Below are positions 46,021 through 57,616 of a stretch of DNA of 64,000 nt, one piece after another (position 1 is the first letter of the stretch; each line of letters opens with the position of its first letter). Made by a program: the position numbers and the translations under genes. The stretch is from Galaxea fascicularis (Eukaryota > Cnidaria > Anthozoa > Scleractinia > Euphylliidae): assembly GCA_948470475.1 (NCBI GenBank), contig OX419338.1, positions 18,074,030-18,138,029 of the forward strand, read 5' to 3'. A model generated the notes under the pieces. The model was not told the DNA's origin, made no database searches, and saw only the letters and a program-made list of their open reading frames with translations.

Positions 46021-46093
46021 CTTGGATTGGACTCGGAGTTCATCAAAACAATAACAAACGCGCGCAATGTATGCCAGTCGACAGAGTCTTTAA

Positions 46094-46576
46094 GGGGAAA
46101 TTCTGGTAAATGTGACAAAAAACAGGGCAGTATTGAGAATGAAAGAAAAAAGGGTAAAAAATGGGAAAGGCATGATCCAGTTATACGCTAATGGGCTCAG
46201 GGGCAACTTGTTCTAATTGGTGGCTTATTTGGCCTTTGTCTTCTAATTATTTACTTAAAATTTCAATTTCCAGTCACCTTCCAATCCAATATTTTCAAAT
46301 TTTCCTAAATTTTCAACTCCCCCCAAATTTAAGTCCTTTTTTAGGCAAGAACGTCATGGTAAGCCAAATATGTAAATCCGTATTCCTCTATTGTCCTGAT
46401 CTATTGTCCTGTAAATGTACTTTATTGTCTTCTTTTATATGTGCTCTAAATGTGGGCTAGCATGAAGTTTTTGCCCTTTTTTATTTCCTTTTTTTGGATT
46501 GAATGAAATTGAGGCCAGATGCTAGAGGAAAAGTGATGAAAAACAAGGAAAATAGGTATTTAACCAGAACATCCCC
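46094..46576. mobile_element. 483-bp TTAA MITE abutting Kolobok
   Basis: The ends GGGGAAATTCTGGTAAAT (46094) and the inverse of ATTTAACCAGAACATCCCC (46576) pair with a few mismatches. TTAA at 46090-46093 is shared with the right end of the Kolobok; the other TTAA is 46577-46580. It is non-coding. One element inserted into the target duplication of the other. Confidence 0.7.
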
Positions 46577-46580
46577 TTAA

Positions 46581-47409
46581 CACTTTTGATTAGTTCCTTT
46601 TTATCCAAGATCTGAGGCTAAAGTATTGTCACAAGAATGCTGCTGGAGTGGTATTACCTCACAACTATTGTATCCTGTATTGTTGTGACATCACCCATTT
46701 GTTATTACAGTGCATAAAAGTTTTCAAGGTATAATAAGGTTTGTTATGTTACTATTTGCTTTTTTATCGATTTCATGAAATTTTAGCAAGTGATAGCAAG
46801 GTCTGGAGGCTGAACACAATATAAACACATGACGATTCAAGAGTCGCAAATGCTGAATTTCAATACAACGAAAAGGCCCTATACTAGCCTAAAGAATACT
46901 TTTTCATCAGGGAATCTAATTTGTTCATATGTTAAATTTTAACCTAGTTGCTAAATTTAAAAGCCACTTAAGGTGAAACGTAGAACTAAAAACATGCAAA
47001 AGGCATACTTTGTTAGAGAAAATCCATCTCGGTAACTGGCCTGCTGAACAGTTCATAGGAGAAATTTTCAAGCTGGTGACCATGCCCTGCCATATGAATA
47101 CCTAGGTTTGAAAAGGATGTAGATCTTATCTTGAAGATGCAGATTTGTGTCGGTGACCACCCAAACTACATGAACCTAAAATCAGATAAATTATTAACTT
47201 GTGCCTGTACTTTTGTAGTCTCCCTCACAGCTGTTTTTAGTGTTGTGATGTAATGCTCCTCCCCAAAAATGGCTGCTCACATTCGAACAACATTCTTTTC
47301 CACCACTTCAGCCAATCACTATTCAGGTTCCATATTTCAGGAACTGTCCGCACCAAACTAATGTAACCAATTATGTTGTCTGTTTTATGTTAAAACCACA
47401 GACTTGAAA
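46581..47409. other. No gene recognised
   Basis: Upstream flank of the RecQ-like gene. It may hold its promoter or leader, but I see no clear element. Confidence 0.3.
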
Positions 47410-49860
47410 ATGGCGAGCCCTGAAGAAGAATTTGATGTTGTTAGCAAGACATTTCGAATTTCAAGCTTAAATGGACAGCAAAAAACTGGAATTAGTAAAG
47501 TAGTAGACGAAAGAAAGGATGTCTTTGTCCATCTACTTACAGGTTTCGGAAAATCTCTCCAGCTGTATTAAGCCCTATCATTCATGTTTGATCTACCTCA
47601 CAAGAGCCTGGTCATATTGTGGTTACCGTATTTATCCGTATATAATGCGCACTTATTTTTCCTGAGAGCTAAAACACTAACTTCGCAGTAATTCCCGGCA
47701 GATAAACTTTGATCCTGCAGCCACTGGATGTATCTTTAAACAAGCCTTTTGAAGAGGTGGATGGAGTGGATGGCTGGGGGAATCCATGAATTTACAGTGA
47801 GTGGCCGCCAAAAGAAATCATCTGAACAACTGATTCTTTCGTGGATCGCAGGAGCATGGCAGCACATTTCAGAAGAAATGATTGAATCTTCATTTCTGAA
47901 ATGCTGAATTACCAACAGTCTTGATGGGTCAGAGGACGACTTAGTTTATGAAGCCAAAGATGATTGCGACAGCAAACTTAATGATTCGTTTACAAGAGAA
48001 CTGTTTCAGTTAGACTCCAAGTGTGAGTTTGAAGGATTTGATATTTGAACACTTGATTCGCAACTGTGAGTAGGTTTATAAACGTTGCAATAACCAGTTC
48101 TTCATTGACATTTAAAAGCAAAAGTTTCTACGAGATAATAGCTATTTTTGTAAGTTAACTAAGGTTGAATTTATGCTAACGTAGATTTTATTACACTAAA
48201 AGGTGCTTCTATTGTTAATAAGTTGAGTATTGTAAGCTTTAGTGACAGCTAACTAGGTGAAAGATTTAGTAACCACTATTTCAGTTGGTTTGCCAAGCTC
48301 ATTAAAAACCTTAATGTTATACAATTTAATCTTCATCTTCAGGAGTTTATTTTTCTTTTTTCTCAAAACTTGGTCTAAAATTGGGGTGTGTATTATACAT
48401 GGGCGCGAATTATACATGGGTTAATAGGGTATTTCACCTTTGATAAGTGTTATGGAGGACCAAGTGTCTCATCTGAAGGAGCTAGGGATAAAAGCCGCTA
48501 ACAAAAGTTCACTTGAGGAGGCTGAACGCACTCGTGTAGAAAGAGGCCAGTATTCCTTAGTTTACGGATCACCCAAGGTGTGGTTGACCAAGAACGCTGG
48601 AGAATAAAGATGACGAACTCTGTATATTCCCAAAAACTCTGTGCCATAGCAGTCGACAAAGCGCATGTTGTAAAACATTGGTACGTCTTAACATTAAAAC
48701 TATTTCTGATGTATTGCAGCAAGTTTTTGGCCGAAATTAAGTACTTGGTGTTTCGAGCAAAGCCATAAATTCAACTTAACTTAAGCTTTCTAGTAAGTAA
48801 CTTTATTTATAACTAGTAGAGTTTGTTGAATACATATGAAAGTAAATACTGTCTACTGTACTCAGTGGACAAATACGATAGATTGATGCTGTTTATTTTC
48901 TTTTTAATGTGTACGGGAACGTCACAAGATATTAAAATGGCAGCATTCCGTGAGGCTTACTCAAAGCTGTATGAACTAAGGTCACTCACAGCCTTGACTG
49001 CAACTGCTACTAAACAGACCAGAAACACAATTCTAAGCCTTCTGAACATGGAAGGTGCACTAGAAACGAGAGAAAGTCCAAATAAATTAAATGTCACCGA
49101 TGTTGTGCAATATGTGCAAAAGGATGCTGAGCTGGAATTTTATATGGCTGGCTTGAGGATGAACTGAAACAGAATCAAGAAAAAACAGAAAGAACTATCA
49201 TTTATTCCCAGACTATAAGACAGTGTGGTCAACTCTATGCTACTATTAAAACTCTCTTAGGAAAATCTATGTTTACTGGAGATGACTCAAGAAATGCCAA
49301 TAAGCAAAACATTTTGGAGTCCTTTCCGTCTAAAAATGATACATTTTGGACCCTCCAAAAATGTAGTCTTATGTTCAAGAGACTGGTAGGGCAGGCAGGG
49401 ATGGGCACAAAGTGTTGCATATGGGTTACATAATGTAGTTATGCTAAACCATGTTGATATCCATATGAGGTCTTTCATTAAGACTAAAGAGTGCAGGAGA
49501 AAAACCCTTTTAAGTCATTTTGAGTCTGTGTCCATGTATCCAGAACAACCCCATCTTTGTGGTGACAATTGTGGCACTCAGTGCAAATGTGGCATGCTAC
49601 ACTCAGATAACATTACCAAGGACCCTTTCACAACATACAAGGACACTCTGCCTACATCTACAGAAAGAGAAGTGTCACAACAGCAATTGAAAGTTGTGGA
49701 AGAAAATTTGATAAAGTATCACAAATCTATTGTCATGCAACTGGTTGGTACCACTGCAAGTGGAAATGTGAAAACACACCGTAAACAATTTAACAATTCA
49801 TGTTTTCACAGCACCAAATTTCACAGGTCTTGGATAACTTGCACAAAATATTCTCAATAG
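47410..49860 (+). pseudogene. RecQ-type DNA helicase gene, disrupted
   Basis: ATG 47410 gives MASPEEEFDVVSKTFRISSL and a Walker A-like HLLTGFGKSLQ, then an in-frame TAA at 47569. After a pogo-like insertion the gene resumes with ISVMEDQVSHLKELGI and ERGQYSLVYGSP; a frameshift near 48590 precedes SQKLCAIAVDKAHVVKHW, where DEAH has become DKAH. An intron from 48681 precedes YELRSLTALTATATKQTRNT (motif III). Motif IV-like TERTIIYSQTIRQCGQLYAT follows in another frame, with deletions. Last is the RecQ-type zinc region MRSFIKTKECRRKTLLSHFE and CGDNCGTQCKCGM (49460-49600). The acceptor of the second exon appears mutated (AC where AG is expected, 48913-48914). The family occurs in many copies in cnidarians as I recall; whether it is TE cargo is unknown. 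Confidence 0.7.
47626..48429 (+). mobile_element. Pogo-like element, 804 bp, with DDE C-terminal fragment
   Basis: The ends CCGTATTTATCCGTATATAA and the reverse complement CCCTATTAACCCATGTATAA are related inverted repeats. TA flanks (47624-47625, 48430-48431). The interior at about 47700-48049 encodes the C-terminal part of a pogo/DDE_1 transposase: LQPLDVSLNKPFEEV, KKSSEQLILSWIAGAWQHIS, MIESSFLKC, LDGSEDDLVYEAKDD, with frameshifts. The N-terminal DNA-binding part is missing. The insertion is inside the RecQ frame: flanking codons rejoin as ISPLISVMEDQ when one TA is removed. Confidence 0.75.
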
Positions 49861-50039
49861 CTGACATTTATATGTTGGTATAAATTTAGGATAGAAGGCA
49901 TGCAGAGAGAATCCTTTTAATTGTTAGCAATGTATTTGAAGACATCAACGTCAACAGTAATTCACCAGTAGCTGTAAGTAATACTGATGACTATGAATTA
50001 ATTTTGATGACGATTTACTTCATGAGTGGAGTGGAAAAT

Positions 50040-50700
50040 CACCCACCAATCACAAAATTCCTATGAAAGTACTGAACATTGAGTCAAACTCAAATACTGC
50101 AGCACTGACACTCGATCATGAGCACCGAACAAAATGTAGCTTGTATCAAGCGCATTTAAAGGACCATCACGACACAAAGCAAAATGCAGCCCTGCATAAC
50201 TTCAGAATTGGTGACGTCATGTTTTGTGCTAACATGAAACCAAATAAATTAGACTAAATTATTTTCGGTTAAGCAAGTGATCATTGAGACTGAGGTGAGA
50301 GACGCGTTCAGTCTAGTAAACGTGGATACGGGAGCCGCTTTAGTTTGCAATGCAAAATACTTTAACCAAGCACCCAGTGCAAATTCTACTAATGATAGAG
50401 ATGAAGAAATCGGTACCAACACTGAAGAGTCTAGTGACTCTGGTGCGAGAGCTTCTGATGCTTGTGCCAACACTGAACTTTCTGGTCTTGTTAAGGAGGA
50501 AGCCGCTCAGAACGATCTGGTTGTTACCACTAGGTCAGGACGAGTAGTTAAGTCAACTACAGATCATAGCAATTTTGTATATCACTGATTTTTAGCCATT
50601 ATTCTGATTCCATGATTTTGAAAAATTGTTAGTTGTATTACTTGATTACTCCTTGAACATTGTCCAGGAAGGATGTAGTGTATTGACTACTGTAACAACA
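50040..50700 (+). pseudogene. C-terminal tail of an LTR-retroelement polyprotein
   Basis: Two frames read HNFRIGDVMFCANMKPNKLD (to 50257) and VIIETEVRDAFSLVNVDTGA through VTTRSGRVVKSTTDHSNF (to 50588), with a frameshift between. This resembles the post-integrase tail of Ty3/gypsy polyproteins. A purine tract AGGAAGG (50666-50672) is followed by TGTAGTG, a possible PPT and LTR start. The rest of the element and the LTR body are not recognisable. Confidence 0.45.
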
Positions 50701-51299
50701 ATAAGGATGTACTATTGGTATTGCCCAGTACTAAGATATAAGTGAAAGTACTGCATGATGTTAAAATACTCTTACTAAGTAAAAGTAGAATAGTCACTGT
50801 ACACTCACAGCACGAAATGGCAAATTTACACTTTACTTTACACTGTAAAGTGGCGTAAAGCAGTACTGTAACCTTTACATTCCTTTCCGTTGCCATGTAA
50901 TGCTGTGTAAAGTGCTATGAGAACAAAGCTCTGGAAGGTTACCATAAAAGTGAAGTAAAGTTACAACTTCACGGTACTTGTGCAAATACACATAAAGCAA
51001 GGTACTGAAAGGGGGATCTTTTAACATGCCAGTAATGGAACTTAAAGATCCAATGAACTTTTTTTAAAATTTATTTTAATTTCCTAAGTAACATGCAAGT
51101 CAAAAAGAACTGAACGCAATGATTCCAGAGGTTGCCAAGCTGTAAAGACAGTTTTCATTTGCCCTTTGGAATGAAGTATAAATCTTTGTGCCATAGATTT
51201 CGACAGGGTGTGGCTTAGCTTTTTTGTAGGAAAGCATGTGTTCTTACTGTGAGGAAAAGAGTATAGTTCGCGTAGATTCTCTACGTTAAAAAAGCCATC
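50701..51299. other. No gene; ACTTTACAC palindromic wording
   Basis: Repeated CTTTACACTGTAAAGT-type dyads at 50820-50900. No clear element boundaries. Confidence 0.3.
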
Positions 51300-52250
51300 A
51301 CTCAAGGGACTGTGCTCGGCCCTATCCTTTTCAATGTCTTCAGCAATGATATAGTGGACAATATTAACTCCGATATCCGATTATTTGCTGACAATTGTGT
51401 TATCGACAGATCCGCTCCCACAAAGACCATCTTGCTCTAGAAAAGATATACATCATCTTGGAGATTGGGCCCAGCGATGGAATATGAGATTTGAACCATC
51501 TAAGTGTAAAATTATGCACATTTCAAGGAAAACACATCACAAGTCCCACTACTTATACTTCTTACAGGACACAGCCCTTGACTCTGTCACACATATGAAA
51601 TACCTACGTGTGACCATCACTAATGATCTACAATGGAATCGTCATGTTGCTAACATTACTTGCAAGGCTAACCAAATACTTGGCCTACTAAGATGAAATT
51701 TATCTGTTTGTGATCCAGCATTAAAAGAAGCAACGTACATGAGTCTAGTCAGACCACTCATAGAATACGCCAGCTGTGCTTGGGATCCCCACACTGAACA
51801 GCTTATTGCCGAAGTCGAAAAGATTCAACGTAGAGCAACATGTTTTGTCCTTTCTGATTATGAAAGCTACGAGCCTGGCTCTATGTCAATGATGTTGAAA
51901 AAACTTGGCTGGCCACCTTTAAAGCCTCGCAGACAAATGGACAGAGTAATTCTCTTTAATAAAGGCTTAAATAATTTGGCCTCTCTTCCCTTCCTGGAAT
52001 CACTCAAGAAACTCACCAGGAGATCAAGACACACACATTGTGAATACTACATCCCATTCTCAGCTCGTAGAAATTTGCACAAATACAGTTTTTTACCTAA
52101 AACACCAACTAACTGGAACATCTTACCTCAATCTATTATTGACCTGTCAACTAACCCAGGAGCCTTTCAGGACTCCATCGCATCATATTATTGTAATTAG
52201 TTAACCCTATTGTAATTAATTAACTCTACCCAGCATGTGGCCAAAAGTTT
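51300..52250 (+). pseudogene. 5'-truncated LINE, RT C-terminal part
   Basis: It starts abruptly in the RT with GTVLGPILFNVFSNDIVDNI and the motif C region IRLFADNCVID, where FADD is expected (Asp to Asn). A stop follows near 51437, then HLGDWAQRWNMRFEPSKCKI, HMKYLRVTITNDLQWNRHV, a stop at 51694, and LVRPLIEYASCAWDPHTEQL with KIQRRATCFVL. The C-terminal RT thumb-like domain ends at 52198. 5' truncation is typical of target-primed reverse transcription. It is a different family from the LINE at 33-37 kb. Confidence 0.75.
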
Positions 52251-53370
52251 CAACTAAACCTCAAGCAGTACAAAGCGCCGACTTCACAATTTTCATCAGG
52301 TGTCATCTGCTTTAGTTTCTTTGCTTTCCATAAGGTAAACTTCAAGACATGGACATATTTCACTAGTTAAGATCATCTGTTATAACTGCGATTCATACAT
52401 TAAATTTGTTCATGACACTGTAATGGAAGAGTTAACCAATCCATTTGGTGCTTGGGGATGAGAATATGCATGCTCAATAAAGGAAGATAGAGAGTGAACC
52501 TTTGCATTTTGACAGTCAATCTACTGAAACAGAGTGGGTACAATGTAAATCTTGTTCATCATCATGGAAAGAATGATAAAGTAATTGTCAACCAAGTCAT
52601 CGGCTATTTCAGAAAGAGACGGCAGTAGAAAATCTAACTGAAAAGTTTGTCAGCTTCCTGCTCAACCACCATTTGAGGTAGGAATAAAAGAAAATTTTGC
52701 CAAAGGCTTGAGAATATGCTCTTTATGATGGCATTGTCAGTTTCTTCTAATTTCAATTGCTTTTGGCAAAGATTGATGTTTAAGATTTTTTTCAGAGGGG
52801 AGGGCCTGGAGGAAAGAACGAAAACCAGGCTATACTTTCGCGCGCTTTTTGTTCACTGCGACGTCACACCACAAAAGATTAGCTAGAAAAAAAAATTCCA
52901 AGGAGTGGACAACGGACTGGACTTGCATTTTTTTAAACGGAACTTTTGACGACTTTTTTCATTTTTTTTTTATGGCTGCTGTCTGCTCAGGGACAATGTA
53001 TACTTGAAAAGGTAAGTTGATACAGATAGTTGTTGCTGTTTGTTAAAAAAACAAAAACATAAAAAAGTGCATTTGTTGTACACTTGAATGCACTTCCCAC
53101 CTAAAAAGTGTTGTTTAAGAGGCAGTCTGTAAAAGTGGTCTGCTGCATTTCAGGTCGAAAAATCGATTTCCTTCAAACTTTGCCCATGAATCTATCTTAG
53201 TCTAAATGTAATCGAGACCACCTTAGTTTTTGCAAATATTGCAAAATAAATTTTTGCGGGACTAAAATTGTGTTAGCCAGCGAAGGCCTAGTTTTACAGG
53301 AGCAATAACCAAAAATAGCGCAAATTTTCAAGCTCGTTGTTTCACGATATTCTAGTTTCAGGAACTTTGA
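52251..53370. other. No gene recognised
   Basis: Unassigned flank of the Helitron helicase fragment. The Walker A region of the helicase is not recognisable here. Confidence 0.3.
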
Positions 53371-53692
53371 TCGTCTTGCATGATAAGATCAATCCTTAAA
53401 GGAAACACAGTACACAGTGCCTTGGCAATATCAGCAAGCCAGACTCTAAAGACATATAAAGCTCTTGACTCAAGCAGACTGAATACCCTCAGGTGTCAAC
53501 TTCGTGCTGTTCAGCTAATACGTTTAGATGAAATATCCATGATAGGCAATACTATGTTTAATGTTCAAATGAATAGACTCAAGGATATTAAGGGGGCATT
53601 ACAGTTGGATTTTAAAGGAAAATTGAAAATTTTAGCCGTTTTTTTATTTCCTCTTAAATGATACTAGAATCTATCTAGTTTTAGATTATATA

Positions 53693-54696
53693 CTGTATTT
53701 ATTCACTTATAAGGCGCACCATTTTTGCCGAGAAAATATGTTTGTTCGATCAAAATCTGCCCAAAACTTGGGGTGCGTCTTATACTGAGTATTTTCGAGC
53801 AACAGAATATACTTTTTCCCAAAACGTAAACAAAGCCGAGTTGAAGTGAACGTGCTGAAAAGCATGTGCTTGAAGTTGATGACGTCAGAAACAATCGAAC
53901 AAATTCCTAACCTCGCTCCCACGAAATAACGCAAACTTGACTACAAATCGTTCGAAAAATGTTATGGCCGTGGTTAAATACTCCTAAAATGATAAAGGAA
54001 AAAGAAAAAACGTTCTTCATCCATCCAGGCCTTCTTGTGAACAGAAACCAGTCAGCTAACTGCTGATCAACTTCTGAATCTTTTGGCCGGTAGCGACCCA
54101 TCGAGGCACGTTTTGCAGTCATCTTTAACTCGCCGGAGAACAAGACATTCTGTTGGTTTCTCCATTTACGGACCTTCGATTCCGATATGCCGTTATTGCG
54201 AGCAATTTCACGCTTGTTGTTGACGGCTTCCGCTCCTGCTACGATCTTCAACTTGAAGTTTAGATCATAGGAATGACAACAAGTGCTTGGCATAATTACG
54301 GTAAATTTACAGTGCGCTGAACGAATGCTCGAAGATTAAGATGAGTTTTGCAACTGGTCAATGAAAGATCTGTCAGATGAGTATCGTTTATAAATGTAAT
54401 AACGGATTCAATTCCTGTGAAGGATGACTAAAGCGAATTAAAAAGTGTGACTTTTTTGCTATTGTTTGTAATGCTTTCGTTTTTAGACTGAACGCACCGT
54501 AATTAACGGTAATCACTTTTGGAAGCTAATGTTGTAAGTACAGGGAACATGGTCAGCAAAATTTCCCGTAATTCTGGGTGCGCCTTATAACAGGGTATTT
54601 AGGTGAAATTTTCATTTTGCTTACTTGTCACAATCGTCTTCAAAAGTTTAGAGTGCGTCTTATAACCGAGTGCGCCTTATAAGTGAATAAATACGG
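53693..54696 (-). mobile_element. Pogo-like element, 1,004 bp, with DNA-binding half
   Basis: The TIRs CTGTATTTATTCACTTATAA and CCGTATTTATTCACTTATAA (reverse complement of the right end) extend through GGCGCAC. TA flanks (53691-53692, 54697-54698). A second copy of the GTGCGTCTTATA motif lies inside each end. It contains only the N-terminal part of a pogo transposase on the minus strand. Confidence 0.8.
53907..54293 (-). pseudogene. Pogo transposase N-terminal DNA-binding domain
   Basis: MPSTCCHSYDLNFKLKIVAG, AEAVNNKREIARNNGISESK and VRKWRNQQNVLFSGELKMTA form the psq/BrkDBD-type helix-turn-helix of pogo transposases. RPKDSEVDQQLADWFLFTRR resembles the start of the CENP-B-type second HTH. The frame runs out before the DDE catalytic domain, so only DNA binding could remain. 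Confidence 0.7.
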
Positions 54697-55129
54697 TATG
54701 TATTTTATGCTTAATTATTCACATGCCACTAAAAAGCAGCCGCTTTTGAAGGCTAGTAGATTGTTTGTGTTTGGTTGCCATGGCAACCACAGGTAATACA
54801 ACCATTTTGGCACGTTTTATATCTCCAAAATTGTACAGAAACTCATTCCACTTCATCCTGAGTCCCTAGAGTCCACTCCCAGAGTTTTGGAGTTTAAATT
54901 TCCACTAATGTAAAGCCCGGTTACAAAGCACTCAGTCATGGAATTGAGCGTGAGGTTCCATCTTATTTACTTGTCTTCTTGTTCGTAAATCATGCCAAAA
55001 GTTGGGGAAAAAACCATCTGTTTTAAGGAACAGTGCGTCAAAAAGAAAGGTTTTAGGGGAACGGAGAAACACGAGGTAGTGCAGAAGAGAAGGAAAGAAA
55101 CGTGAGCTGTAGAAGTGAACTTTGTTAAT

Positions 55130-55530
55130 TCCAGAATTCTTCAAGGAAAAGATGTGAACAGAAGAATGGTGTTTGCTGCATTTGAGAGTGGGATTGGAAA
55201 ACAAGGAGTTGCCAAATTTTGTGAGGTCTTCAATATGCCTTTTAATATGTCACATGGTATAGCTATGAAGAGAATTTGATGTCATGAGGAAAGCTGAAAT
55301 CTCACCTGGCAAGCACAGTTGGAAGGACACAAGACGAAGAGACAGTAGAAGAATTCAGCAAGCAAAGCACAGAGAAACACAAACAATACAGACTTGCGCA
55401 AAGACAAGCTAAGCAGAGAGAAGAAGACTTGTGTGTAACCCGGGAAGGGATAATCTATGAAGCTGTAGGTTTTGCCAAAACACGGCTATGCATAGTTGGC
55501 AAAGAGAGAAAGAAGCAAACTACTTAAACA
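55130..55530 (+). pseudogene. Mutator-like transposase-domain remnant
   Basis: The frame from about 55150 reads DVNRRMVFAAFESGIGKQGV and AKFCEVFNMPFNMSHGIAMK. After a gap, about 55350-55527 reads VEEFSKQSTEKHKQYRLAQR and EEDLCVTREGIIYEAVGF, ending with TAA. The N-R-R-x-V-F-A-A-x-E-x-G-x-G start and the G-x-x-Y-E-A-x-x-F tail resemble the two ends of the 'Mutator-like transposase domain' proteins I recall from cnidarians; the middle is deleted. It may be the original coding content of the 5.5-kb TTAA element. Confidence 0.4.
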
Positions 55531-55621
55531 TACCTTCAAGTAGATGTGCTGTGATGTATAAAAGGCCATTTTAGGGGGTCAATAGTCTTACAAGTGACAT
55601 TTAGATAAAATCTTACCTTAA

Positions 55622-57496
55622 AGTGCTACTGCGACGAAAATCAAAGGTTTCTTTTTGGCGACTTTTTCATCCTAAGTTGAAGTTTAGACCCCAAAGGTTA
55701 GAAAAAATTGTCTCCGGCTACTCTGATGAAAATAAACCTTTCTAAAGTCTGCCTGAAAGTGCCCAAATTACGTCCGCCATTACTCAAACATCAGTAGTTG
55801 CACCCACAGTTTTTGTCATGTGGAGTTCTCTGAGTGACGTCATCTTATCATTTGGTGAATTCTTCTTGCTGTACATTTGTAGTGAACAGACTACGAGAAA
55901 TGTTGTCCTCAAGTTTCCCATCCTTTTCACAAGAGGACCATTCAAAGCAACGTTCTAGTGAGCGTAGTTACTTTTTAGAGGACAGTGAGGCCAGCTTCAT
56001 AAGCTGTGAAAAACATTTAGAGCTGCTCGCAACTCAATGAAGTAGCGCATGAATCAAAGACGGTCCTTGAAGGAGCATTGAGTTTGAATGGTGATCTACT
56101 GCGTTATGTTCTGCGATGATCTCTTTCATTACCTACAAAACAGAATCATTTGGAAACAGAACCGCTGAAGTCAAGCGAATGATGAATTAGAGTTGTACAT
56201 TAATCCCAAGTTGGCGATAAGTTATCGTTTATGCGTATTGAGAAACAAGCTTAGTTCTGGCAATGCAGGAGTAAATACAAAGACAATTACTTAACTTCAA
56301 GGTGAGAGAAAGAAAATTATTTCTGCTGCAACTTCTCAGTTCAGCGCAGACAGACCAAAACTAAGGAACAGATCTACAAGAAAGTTTGAATTGAAAGTGT
56401 CGCGGTATAGACCACACAATAAGCATAAAAGACCTTTTCATTTCCACTGATATTATATTCTCGGCGCGAAGGGCCGAGGTTTGCCACTATGAGATTTAAA
56501 AACATTAGATGGCCCGCACTAAAAAAACCTGTACTCTTAACCTTGACCATCTCAAAAAGCGAGCAATAGTTGAGTGATTATTTGCCCTGCACTGGCTTTG
56601 AGTCAATGTGACATGATTTGAAAAGCCCCGCAAAAACCATAACTTTAGAAAATTTAAGCTTTGTTTACTTGCGCAATACCGACTATGGCTGATATGTCAC
56701 TAAACATGCCCTCTGCAGATTATTTCCAGTTTGTGGGAATGGCACAAGTAATTAGTCTTATAGATGCTCCTTCGATGTGAAAGGTCTGTTCGAAGCAATC
56801 GGATGCAAAATGCACACAGTGGATATTACCCTGCTAGCAGAGGTTTCTTTCAGGCAAGTCTTTTGGCATGCACAAAGTTGTTTGCATCTCTTGTATTTTG
56901 CGTAGTTGGCTTGTCTACTTCCCCGAGAGAAAGTAAACAAGCTGACTACGCGATATTCAGGAGATGCGAACGACTTTGTACATCCTAAAAGACTTACCAG
57001 AAAGAAACCTCTGCTAGCAGTATCAAATAGCTCCTTGAACCGTGTGATTCCCCATGACGGGTTTGCACTCCGCGAGTTCATAATTAAGCTTTGACACACG
57101 CAAAGAAATTCAAACTGGTGGATTTAACTTGTTGCTGCAGTTCTGTACAACACAGCATAATGATGAGCCATCTTTGCCTGAAAGGGTATTGCATGCGCTG
57201 AGCAGACGAAGAAGAATATCTCTATTTTCCACTTGTGGAGCGGTCATTTCCTTTGTGTGCACTTTGGTTTTGATGATAAGATGACGTCACGGAGGACCTC
57301 TCTCCAAGCCTTTGCCCTTGCTCGGACATTATCTAGTTCGAGTAATGGCAGACGGTCAATCTCAGAAAACATGGCTTAAAAAAGCGGACTTGCAATAGGA
57401 ATTTCGAACTCAAATTTGGCATACGCATTAATCAGCGTTCAAAGTTTACAAAATGCACAAGAAAAAAGAAACGCTTGATTTAGTCTTGGTAACACT
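55622..57496. mobile_element. 1,875-bp TTAA-flanked element within the larger one
   Basis: The left end AGTGCTACTGCGACGAAAAT and the reverse complement of the right end, AGTGTTACCAAGACTAAATC, are related over about 35 bp (both continue to GTTTCTTTTT). An inner inverted pair contains TGACGTCATCTTATCA (about 55836 and 57270). TTAA flanks (55618-55621, 57497-57500). No transposase is recognised. Confidence 0.65.
56831..57018. mobile_element. 188-bp foldback MITE
   Basis: CTGCTAGCAGAGGTTTCTTT at the left is exactly inverted at the right (AAAGAAACCTCTGCTAGCAG, to 57018). Pairing continues with about 80% identity almost to the centre, near CCCCGAGAGAAAG. It is non-coding; frames on both strands are mirror images of the stem. 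Confidence 0.8.
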
Positions 57497-57616
57497 TTAA
57501 GTTTTAATTGCATTTTTCCGAAAATAGCTTTTTTCGGGGTAATTTTGTTGGCCCCTAATATTTCTCAAAGAGTATCAGATATTGACACCAAATTTGGTAC
57601 AAAGATTGTTTATGTA

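Larger units (their letters stand above)
39022..46089. mobile_element. Kolobok-type DNA transposon, 7,068 bp, two genes
   Basis: The left end AGACTCTGTCGACCTGCATA (39022) and the reverse complement of the right end, AGACTCTGTCGACTGGCATA (46089), match over about 31 bp with four mismatches. The first 13 bases are identical. TTAA flanks both sides (39018-39021, 46090-46093), the target site of the Kolobok superfamily. Two convergent genes fill it: a transposase (+, 39284-44665) and a Cys-rich ballast-domain gene (-, 46020-44878). Each starts 70-260 bp inside one end and their stops are about 210 bp apart. Introns host a TTAA MITE and a hairpin. Both genes carry stops or frameshifts, so this copy is not autonomous. 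Confidence 0.85.

Noticed and set aside
50674..50900. A complete LTR
   Set aside because: A PPT-like tract and a TG start are seen, but no second copy and no LTR end could be found.
56758..57099. Plus- and minus-strand frames of 60-113 codons
   Set aside because: Mirror-image readings of the foldback MITE stem.
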